A DNA stretch of 6,036 nt from Betaproteobacteria bacterium (GTDB lineage: Bacteria; Pseudomonadota; Gammaproteobacteria; Burkholderiales; SG8-41). The translations under genes and the position numbers were made by a program. A model generated the notes under the pieces. The model saw nothing but the letters and a program-made list of their open reading frames with translations. It was not told the DNA's origin and ran no database searches. The stretch lies in contig JAHZNX010000168.1 of NCBI GenBank assembly GCA_020028375.1, positions 1 to 6,036 on the forward strand, given 5' to 3'. Below are positions 1 through 4,650 of this stretch, in pieces; position 1 is the first letter of the stretch, and the number at the start of each line of letters is the position of its first letter.

Positions 1-2
1 CA

Positions 3-989
3 AGACTGTTGGCCACGGTCGCCATCCCGGCGCTCCTGGCAGCTTCGGCGGCATGCGCCGCCCAACCGGCCATCTCGACAGGCTCGGGACAGGCATTCCC
101 GGACAAACCAATCCGGCTGATCATCGGCAGCGCGTCGGGGTCGGGCCCGGACATCATGGCCCGGCTCATTGCCGAACACCTCTACGGCGTGTGGGGCCAG
201 CGGGTCGTCGTTGATGCCCGCCCCGGGGTCGCCGGCATCCTCAGCGCGGAGCAGGCGCTGCGAGCGAACCCCGACGGCTACACCTGGATGATACTGACCT
301 CCCAGCTCTTCGTTGCGACCTCCGTCTTTCCCAATCTCACGTTCGACCTCGACAAGGATTTCGACTCGGTCTCCCTCGTCGGATTGGTGCCGTTCGTGCT
401 GACGGTCAGTCCGGAGCTGCCGGCGAAGTCCGTCTCCGAGCTGATCGCGCTTGCGAAGAAAGCGCCGGGCAAGCTCCGCTACGGCTCCGGCGGCCCGGGC
501 AGCGGCGAGCATTTCACTACCGTCATGTTTACGCATCTCGCCGGCATCAACATGCTGCACGTGCCCTACAAGGGCGTCGCGCAGGCCCTGCTCGACACGA
601 TCGCCAACGAGATACAAATGCAATTCGCCGTGTACCCCGCCGCGTGGCCCCAGGTCAATTCCGGCAGGCTGCGGGCGCTCGGCGTGAGCACGGCAAATCG
701 CGCGCCGGGGCTGCCCAGCGTCCCGACGATCGTGGAGACGGTGCCGGGCTACGTGAACTTCGGCTGGTACAGCATCGTGGCGCCCAAGGGCACGCCCGCG
801 GCGGTGCTCGCCAAGGCGAGCGCGGAGATCATCAGGGCGGCGCGCGAGCCCGCGTTCGGCGAACGGCTGAAGACCCTGGGCATAGAGATCATCGGCGGCG
901 GGCGCAAGGAGCTGGACGACTTCCGCGCAGCCGAGCGCAAGCGCCTCACGGAGCTGGTGAAAGCGACGGGGATCAGCATCGCCAAGTAA
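3..989 (+). CDS. Bug/TctC-family tripartite tricarboxylate transporter substrate-binding protein (5' partial)
   Basis: Predicted periplasmic receptor of the Bug (TctC) family, which binds small carboxylates or related ligands. The frame is open to the left edge (R-L before the TTG at 9), so the true start and n-region of the signal peptide probably lie outside. Residues are counted from that TTG. An Ala-rich signal peptide end (1-18) is followed by FPDKPIRLI (30-38), the family's first mature strand. The ligand loop GSASGSGPD (40-48) replaces the usual PFPPGGGTD and is atypical. Other family landmarks are NPDGYT (87-92), LRYGSGGPGSG (156-166), LHVPYKG (183-189), VPTI (238-241) and APKGTP (258-263). 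No TctA/TctB genes adjoin, as is common for orphan Bug genes. Residues 23-29 (STGSGQA) are encoded by a dispersed repeat. The family is clear; the ligand cannot be inferred. Confidence 0.93.
   Translation, partial: RLLATVAIPALLAASAACAAQPAISTGSGQAFPDKPIRLIIGSASGSGPDIMARLIAEHLYGVWGQRVVVDARPGVAGILSAEQALRANPDGYTWMILTSQLFVATSVFPNLTFDLDKDFDSVSLVGLVPFVLTVSPELPAKSVSELIALAKKAPGKLRYGSGGPGSGEHFTTVMFTHLAGINMLHVPYKGVAQALLDTIANEIQMQFAVYPAAWPQVNSGRLRALGVSTANRAPGLPSVPTIVETVPGYVNFGWYSIVAPKGTPAAVLAKASAEIIRAAREPAFGERLKTLGIEIIGGGRKELDDFRAAERKRLTELVKATGISIAK
75..94 (+). repeat. Dispersed repeat copy inside the Bug gene (TCGACAGGCTCGGGACAGGC)
   Basis: This 20-nt stretch differs by one base from the matching part of the repeat at 2852-2875, read on that gene's coding strand. 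It is translated in the same frame in both genes, giving STGSGQA, and lies at the junction of signal peptide and mature domain. From memory, sequences of the type CTTCGACAGGCTCAGGACAGGC are common interspersed repeats in environmental proteobacterial genomes. That recollection was not checked by a search. Confidence 0.75.
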
Positions 990-992
990 TCC

Positions 993-1754
993 GTGTTTCC
1001 CTATCACGACGAAAACGAGACCCAGCGGACGCCGTATGTCACGCTCGTCCTGATCGCGGCGAACGTGCTCGTGTGGCTGCTGGTTCAGGGCGCAGGCGCC
1101 ACGGTTCCGCTCGCCCGCTCCGTGTGCGAGCTTGGCCTCATTCCCGGGGAGTTGACCGCATCCGTTTTACCTGGCACCCGCTTTCCCATGGGGGAAGGAC
1201 TGGTGTGCCTCACAGATCCCGGCCGCCAGGTCCAGAACGTCATCACGTCCATGTTCCTGCACGGTTCCTGGATGCACCTGCTCGGGAACATGTGGTTTCT
1301 GTGGCTTTTCGGAAATAATATCGAGGACTCGATGACGCGGCCCCGGTTCGTCGCGTTCTATCTGCTCAGCGGGCTCGCCGCTGCGCTCGCTCAGGTGATC
1401 GCCGATCCCTCGTCCACGGTGCCGATGGTCGGCGCCTCGGGCGCAATCAGCGGGGTGATGGGCGCCTACCTGGTCCTGTTCCCGAGTGTCCGGGTATTCA
1501 CCCTGGTGCCGCTGGGCTTCTATATCACGTCGATCACACTGCCGGCATGGGCGATGCTCATCTACTGGGCGTTGCTGCAGTTATTCGGCGGGTTCACCAG
1601 CATCGTCGGCGGACAGGAAGGCGGCGTCGCCTTCTGGGCCCACCTGGGCGGCTTCCTGGCCGGCGTGGTCCTGATCAAGCTGTTCGAGAGATCGGACCGT
1701 CTCGCCAATCACAGGTCCCACCACTGGCGGCCCCGGCGCGTGGGTTGGCACTAG
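993..1754 (+). CDS. Rhomboid family intramembrane serine protease
   Basis: Predicted inner-membrane protease that cleaves transmembrane helices with a Ser-His dyad. The 253-residue protein has about six hydrophobic segments (roughly 16-33, 85-107, 117-136, 149-166, 183-200, 211-230). The catalytic Ser is S149 in GASG (147-150) and the catalytic His is H217 in FWAHLGGF. H95 and N99 in HLLGN match the GlpG HxxxN motif that helps form the oxyanion hole. The first periplasmic loop carries C45 and C72, which might form a disulfide. The C-terminus (ANHRSHHWRPRR) is basic and His-rich and probably cytoplasmic. The start chosen is GTG, giving MFPYHDENETQRTP, a typical N-terminus for this subgroup. 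It lies 3 nt after the Bug stop and has no good Shine-Dalgarno, suggesting translational coupling. The substrate is unknown. Confidence 0.95.
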   Translation: MFPYHDENETQRTPYVTLVLIAANVLVWLLVQGAGATVPLARSVCELGLIPGELTASVLPGTRFPMGEGLVCLTDPGRQVQNVITSMFLHGSWMHLLGNMWFLWLFGNNIEDSMTRPRFVAFYLLSGLAAALAQVIADPSSTVPMVGASGAISGVMGAYLVLFPSVRVFTLVPLGFYITSITLPAWAMLIYWALLQLFGGFTSIVGGQEGGVAFWAHLGGFLAGVVLIKLFERSDRLANHRSHHWRPRRVGWH

Positions 1755-1828
1755 CGTGGTCCGACCCGGCGTGCAGCCCGGTAACCGCCGGGCGCGAACG
1801 GCACGATCATCCGCACCGGCTCCCTAAC
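1751..1828 (-). pseudogene. Remnant of a third Bug/TctC gene (N-terminal strand and ligand loop only)
   Basis: The minus strand encodes AVREPVRMIVPFAPGG, a match to the hallmark start of mature Bug proteins (compare YPSKPIRMIVPWNPGG in the neighbouring gene). Similarity stops right after the GG. Eleven unrelated codons lead to a TAG that overlaps the stop of the convergent rhomboid gene. No signal peptide or start codon precedes it; an unrelated coding scrap sits there instead. It is best read as a deletion relic. Only about 16 residues support the call, but that motif is distinctive. Confidence 0.7.
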
Positions 1829-1830
1829 CG

Positions 1831-1920
1831 CTAGAGCTTGTAGCCGATCTGCCGAAGCAGGTTCTTGCGCCAGGCGACGTCGGCCTCCGCCCCTTCGCGG
1901 AACGAAATAGGGCTCCGTAC
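1831..1920 (-). pseudogene. Unidentified C-terminal gene fragment
   Basis: A 29-codon open stretch on the minus strand ends with EADVAWRKNLLRQIGYKL and a TAG. Its codons are GC-rich at third positions (gac gtc gcc tgg cgc aag aac ctg) and it reads like the natural C-terminus of a protein. It lies in the same frame as the Bug gene ending at 1933 but is separated from it by three in-frame TGA codons (the Bug stop and two more), and no start codon is seen. I do not recognise the parent family, and the ending does not resemble a Bug C-terminus. It may be a leftover from a rearrangement, or chance. Confidence 0.35.
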
Positions 1921-1932
1921 TCAAAATCACTG

Positions 1933-2961
1933 TCACTCGACTTTAGCGCCGGTGGCCTGGATGATCTTCGCGAACTTCGCCGCGTCGGCGCGGATGAACG
2001 CGACGAACGCTTCGGGCGTGCTGCTGATCGCTTCCAGTCCGAGCGTCGCGTAGCGGTCCTTCACGTCCGGAAGGTTGTGCACGCGCACGATCTCCGCGTT
2101 GAGCTTCGCGAGGATCGGCCGGGGCACGCCCTTCTGCGCCATCACGCCCCAGGAGTTTTCGAGCCCGTATCCCGGCAGGCCGGATTCGGCGATCGTCGGC
2201 ATGTCCGGCACCAGCGGCGTGCGCCTGGCGCTGGTGACCGCGAGCGCGCGAGCCTTCCCGGATTTGGCGTGAGGCAGCGCGATCGGCATGTCCGAGAACA
2301 CCACCTGGAGCCTCCCGCCCAGGAGGTCGGTCAACGCGAGGATGGTCCCCTTGTACGGGACATGCACCATGTTCACGCCCGCGAGCATCTTGAAGAGTTC
2401 CCCCGCCGGGTACGCGAGCGTGCCCGCGCCGCCCGATCCGAAGTTGAGCTTGCCCGGCTCGGCCTTCGCCACCTTGATCAAGTCCTGCACCGAACTCACC
2501 GGCAGGCCCGGATACACCACCAGCAGTTGCGGCGCGGTGGCAACCATGCTCACCGGCGCGAAGTCGCGCAGCGTATCGTAGTTCGTCTTGTAGAAGCTCG
2601 GGTTCGTCGCCCACTGGGCCATGTTGGCGTGCAGCAGCGTGTAGCCGTCGGCGGGCGCGCGCATGGCGATCTCGGTGCCGATGATGGCGCTCGCGCCGGG
2701 GCGTATGTCGATCACGACCGGCTGGCCCCACGCCTCGCTCATCTTCTGCCCGAGGACGCGCGCGATCGTGTCGGTCGTGCCGCCGGGGTTCCACGGCACG
2801 ATCATGCGGATCGGCTTGCTGGGATAAGCCTGCCCTGAGCTTTGTCGAAGGGCCTGTCCTGAGCCTGTCGAAGGGGTCTGCGCGTGCCCGGTCGCCGAAG
2901 CCGCGCCGACCGTGGCGAGCACGGACAACAGTGCGATGGCCTGTTTCAATGCATGACTCAT
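1933..2961 (-). CDS. Bug/TctC-family tripartite tricarboxylate transporter substrate-binding protein
   Basis: Complete 342-residue predicted periplasmic receptor for a carboxylate-type ligand. The frame stays open upstream to 3129, but the ATG at 2961 is chosen because it starts a clear Sec signal peptide (MSHALKQAIALLSVLATVGA, then ASATGHA) with likely cleavage after GHA (27). A purine-rich GGGGA lies about 9 nt before this ATG. The mature domain begins at YPSKPIRMIVPWNPGGTTD (46-64), with the normal GGTTD ligand loop. Further landmarks are ADGYTLL (104-110), LNFGSGGAGT (172-181), VHVPYKG (199-205), MPTIAESG (254-261) and AQKGVP (275-280). Residues 31-45, STGSGQALRQSSGQA, are encoded by two tandem copies of a dispersed repeat. 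No transporter membrane genes adjoin. It is divergent enough from the first Bug protein that the two probably have different ligands. Confidence 0.95.
   Translation of the reverse strand: MSHALKQAIALLSVLATVGAASATGHAQTPSTGSGQALRQSSGQAYPSKPIRMIVPWNPGGTTDTIARVLGQKMSEAWGQPVVIDIRPGASAIIGTEIAMRAPADGYTLLHANMAQWATNPSFYKTNYDTLRDFAPVSMVATAPQLLVVYPGLPVSSVQDLIKVAKAEPGKLNFGSGGAGTLAYPAGELFKMLAGVNMVHVPYKGTILALTDLLGGRLQVVFSDMPIALPHAKSGKARALAVTSARRTPLVPDMPTIAESGLPGYGLENSWGVMAQKGVPRPILAKLNAEIVRVHNLPDVKDRYATLGLEAISSTPEAFVAFIRADAAKFAKIIQATGAKVE
2828..2875 (-). repeat. Two tandem copies of a 24-nt dispersed repeat within the Bug coding sequence
   Basis: The units are 2828-2851 (GCCTGCCCTGAGCTTTGTCG...) and 2852-2875 (GCCTGTCCTGAGCCTGTCGA...), written on the plus strand. 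The first unit has one extra T in its CTTTG. On the coding strand the units are read P-STGSGQA and then LRQSSGQA; the extra base puts the end of the second unit back in the frame of the first, so the gene stays open. A third copy is at 75-94 in the other Bug gene. Confidence 0.8.
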
Positions 2962-2970
2962 GGTATGAAA

Positions 2971-2975
2971 TCCCC
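2971..2975 (-). promoter_or_regulatory. Ribosome binding site of the minus-strand Bug gene
   Basis: On the minus strand GGGGA, within a GCAGGGGGA run, lies 9 nt before the ATG at 2961. It supports that start over the upstream in-frame codons of the longer open frame. It is G-rich rather than a canonical AGGAGG, so the match is moderate. Confidence 0.5.
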
Positions 2976-3105
2976 CTGCCTTTCTGCTTCCCCCTCCATG
3001 GCTCGCCCTCGCCGGAGGCAAATGTCGCCGATAGTGTATGCCTCCAGTGGCGGGAGTGCTGTGCCTCAAACGCCGGTGGTCCATGGCGGGTGATAGAGGG
3101 TTCCC

Positions 3106-3126
3106 GAGGGATGAAGGATGAGAGGG
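3106..3126 (+). repeat. Degenerate GGGATGA-type heptamer repeat
   Basis: GAGGGATGAAGGATGAGAGGG contains GGGATGA, AGGATGA and a decayed third unit. It matches, in opposite orientation, the exact heptamer array at 5461-5509. It lies between the Bug gene and the tRNA terminator and overlaps no convincing gene. Confidence 0.55.
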
Positions 3127-3127
3127 C

Positions 3128-3153
3128 AAAAGGGGACGCGGAACCGCAACCCC
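3128..3153 (-). terminator. Rho-independent terminator of tRNA-Lys
   Basis: The minus strand reads GGGG-TT-GCG-GTTC-CGC-GT-CCCC-TTTT. The outer GGGG/CCCC and inner GCG/CGC pairs close a 4-nt loop, with one T-T mismatch and one T-G wobble between them, and four T follow at once. It begins 10 nt after the encoded CCA of the tRNA. The T-run is short, so efficiency may be moderate. Confidence 0.65.
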
Positions 3154-3163
3154 TTGTTTGATC

Positions 3164-3239
3164 TGGTAGGCGGTGGGGGATTCGAACCCCCGACCAACGG
3201 ATTAAAAGTCCGCTGCTCTACCAACTGAGCTAACCGCCC
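3164..3239 (-). tRNA. tRNA-Lys (anticodon TTT)
   Basis: A 76-nt cloverleaf on the minus strand. The acceptor stem GGGCGGT pairs with ACCGCCT; the first pair is a G1-U72 wobble. It is followed by discriminator A and an encoded CCA. The D arm is GCTCAGTTGGTAGAGC. The anticodon arm has stem CGGA/TCCG with loop CTTTTAA, placing anticodon TTT at 3204-3206. The T arm is GGGGG-TTCGAAT-CCCCC. The gene reads lysine codons AAA/AAG. Its place beyond cpoB recalls the E. coli pal-cpoB-lysT order. It has its own promoter and terminator. Confidence 0.98.
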
Positions 3240-3254
3240 TGCGAAAAGCGGCGC

Positions 3255-3283
3255 ATTCTACCGGCGCGCGGCTTTCTTGGAAA
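3255..3283 (-). promoter_or_regulatory. Sigma70-type promoter of tRNA-Lys with GC-rich discriminator
   Basis: On the minus strand a -35 TTTCCA (3278-3283) and a -10 TAGAAT (3255-3260, 5 of 6 consensus bases) are 17 nt apart, the ideal spacing. After the -10 comes GCGCCGC, the GC-rich discriminator typical of stringently controlled stable-RNA promoters. The predicted transcription start lies only about 8-10 nt before the mature tRNA 5' end. Confidence 0.7.
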
Positions 3284-3292
3284 GCGAAATTC

Positions 3293-3306
3293 GTGAATCG
3301 TGATTC
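3293..3306 (+). repeat. Two-unit GTGAATC/GTGATTC heptamer repeat
   Basis: Two adjacent heptamers, GTGAATC and GTGATTC, also form a small inverted repeat (GAATC-GT-GATTC). They lie just upstream of the tRNA -35 box and 3 nt from the hairpin element at 3310. A short heptamer array next to a CTCCCACC element is also seen at 5393-5509, so this may be part of the same kind of composite repeat. A role as tRNA operator is possible but unsupported. Confidence 0.4.
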
Positions 3307-3309
3307 AAG

Positions 3310-3357
3310 CTCCCACCACCCCGGCGCTTCGCGCCACCCTCCTCCAGCGGAGGGGAG
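3310..3357 (+). repeat. CTCCCACCACCCC hairpin element, copy 1 (intergenic)
   Basis: A 48-nt element running from CTCCCACCACCCC to GGAGGGGAG, matching 5393-5444 in the same orientation. It holds two hairpins: GGCGC-TTC-GCGCC (3323-3335) and CCTCC-AGC-GGAGG (3341-3353). It lies between the tRNA promoter and the 3' end of yedE, where it may also help end yedE transcripts, although no T-run follows on the minus strand. Confidence 0.75.
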
Positions 3358-3386
3358 TGACGCGAGTCAACCGTCATCCCTGCGCG

Positions 3387-4514
3387 TCACGCTTCGCGAG
3401 TGATGCGCCAGTACTGGTACTTCATCGTCCCGGCGGCGCCGATGACGATGGCGAGGAAGGTGAGGATGGAGCCGATCGCAAGCGTGGAGATGCCGGTGAT
3501 CGCCTGCCCGAACGTGCAGCCCATGGAGAGCACGCCGCCGATGCCCATCAGCGCCGCGCCCACCGCGTGATTGGCGAAGTCGCTCCAGGATGCGAACCAC
3601 TCGATGCGGAACTGGCCGGCGAGGACGGCCCAAAGCGATGAGCCGAGAACCACGCCGGCGAGCGCCATCACGCCGAAATTGACGAGCGAGAGGTTGGCCG
3701 GGTCGAGAAGATAGCGCAGCGTGTCGCCCATCGGGCTAACGAAGGTGTAGGACTGCACCTGCACCCGGCTCGGCACCGCGGCCGCCATCTCGGCGTACTC
3801 CTTCCATTCGCGCCCGATCGAGCCGCCCGTCAGCCACCAGCCGAAGACGATGGCAAGCCCTACCACCGCCCCGCTCAGGATGTGATCCCGCTCGCCGCGG
3901 AAATCCGCCGACTTGAAGCAGAAAACTACCATCCCCGCGGCGACCGCGGCCGCGACGGCGAGGTTCAGTGCCTGCGACCGTCCCATGCCGAACATGCCGG
4001 CGAGCACGGTGCCGAGCTCCTGGTTCGCCACGCCGTAGCTCTGCAGGTTGACGGTGGTCGCCGCGACCCACGGCAGGAACGCCTTCGCGTAGAGCGGCGT
4101 CCACAGCATAAGGTAGGCGCAGGTGGCGAAGATCGCGACCACCACCAGCGACTTCAGGTTGCCGCCGCCGATGCGCACCAGCGTCCGGTTGCCGCAGCCG
4201 CTCGCGAGCGTCATGCCGACGCCGAACATGAGGCCCCCCAGGAGATAGCGGATCCAGGCGAAGTTCGCGGTGCGGTAGGGCGGAAACGTCTCGTTCGAGA
4301 GGTTGACGATGCCCGCCGCCTCGAGCGCGATCACGCCGGTGAGCGCCACGGCCATCGCGAACACCCACGCGCGCATGCGGCCGGTATCGCCGATGTTCAC
4401 CCAGTCGGAGACCGCGCCCATGGCGCAGAAGTTGGTCTTGTGGGTCACCGCGCCCATGATGACGGCGACGGCGAACACCGCGGCCAGCACCTGGACGTGG
4501 ATCGTGATTTCCAT
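3387..4514 (-). CDS. YeeE/YedE family membrane protein (probable thiosulfate/sulfur-compound transporter)
   Basis: A 375-residue polytopic membrane protein of the YeeE/YedE (DUF395, TsuA-like) family. Characterised members take up thiosulfate through a relay of conserved cysteines. The family's internal two-fold repeat is visible: the first half has KTNFCAMGAVSDW (C30) and GVGMTLASGCGNRTLVR (C107), the second has GIGGVLSMGCTFGQAITG (C333). C132 and C199 lie in other hydrophobic segments. There are about nine or ten hydrophobic segments. The ATG at 4514 gives MEITIHVQVLAAVFAV, a normal family N-terminus, but no Shine-Dalgarno precedes it. No tusA-like sulfurtransferase gene adjoins, though such a partner is common. 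The gene is bounded by repeat elements on both sides, between cpoB and tRNA-Lys. Family assignment is firm; the substrate is inferred from the family. Confidence 0.93.
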   Translation of the reverse strand: MEITIHVQVLAAVFAVAVIMGAVTHKTNFCAMGAVSDWVNIGDTGRMRAWVFAMAVALTGVIALEAAGIVNLSNETFPPYRTANFAWIRYLLGGLMFGVGMTLASGCGNRTLVRIGGGNLKSLVVVAIFATCAYLMLWTPLYAKAFLPWVAATTVNLQSYGVANQELGTVLAGMFGMGRSQALNLAVAAAVAAGMVVFCFKSADFRGERDHILSGAVVGLAIVFGWWLTGGSIGREWKEYAEMAAAVPSRVQVQSYTFVSPMGDTLRYLLDPANLSLVNFGVMALAGVVLGSSLWAVLAGQFRIEWFASWSDFANHAVGAALMGIGGVLSMGCTFGQAITGISTLAIGSILTFLAIVIGAAGTMKYQYWRITREA

Positions 4515-4560
4515 TGCGCTAGTTTAAGACCGCCCGGGAAGAAAGGGTAGGATCCGAACC

Positions 4561-4630
4561 CGTCGTCCTCGCGGAGGCGGGGACCCAGTGGAAATGAGTA
4601 CGCTGAATTCCCGCCTGTGCGGGAATGACG
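4561..4630. repeat. Inverted pair of REP-like 28-nt hairpin repeats
   Basis: Copy 1 (4561-4588) reads CGTC-GTCCTCGC-GGAG-GCGGGGAC-CCAG. Copy 2 (4603-4630), in inverted orientation, reads CTGA-ATTCCCGC-CTGT-GCGGGAAT-GACG. Each forms an 8-bp stem with a 4-nt loop, and the stem bases that differ are compensated by G-C, A-T or G-T pairs. A 14-nt spacer separates them, a BIME-like arrangement. From memory this is the widespread CGTCATTCCCGC...GCGGGAATCCAG repeat. It lies 20 nt past the cpoB stop and may attenuate transcription from cpoB into yedE; it also occupies much of the yedE upstream region. Confidence 0.75.
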
Positions 4631-4650
4631 TGGCCCTTCCAGCGGCGCAG

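Noticed and set aside
1776..1793. Hairpin GCCCGG-TAACCG-CCGGGC as a terminator of the rhomboid gene
   Set aside because: The 6-bp stem has no T-run on either side and lies within the Bug relic, whose GC-rich codons explain it.
2077..2838. Long plus-strand open frame opposite the Bug gene
   Set aside because: Its product is a His/Arg-rich string with no domain; it is a high-GC antisense shadow of a well-supported gene.
2980..3060. A promoter for the minus-strand Bug gene around TACACT
   Set aside because: A possible -35 (TTGAGG) is about 25 nt away, far too distant, and no sigma54 GG-N10-GC spacing was found.
2962..3129. N-terminal extension of the minus-strand Bug gene to a start at 3129
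   Set aside because: The extra 56 residues are Arg/His/Pro-rich with no family resemblance and reach into heptamer-repeat DNA; a proper signal peptide and a ribosome site fit the ATG at 2961.
3164..3239. tRNA-Lys 3' end as an integration (att) site
   Set aside because: No second copy of the tRNA 3' end and no integrase gene were seen in the window.
4521..4526. TAAACT (minus strand) as the -10 box of yedE
   Set aside because: No acceptable -35 lies 16-18 nt upstream, and it would leave a leader of only a few bases; too weak to call.
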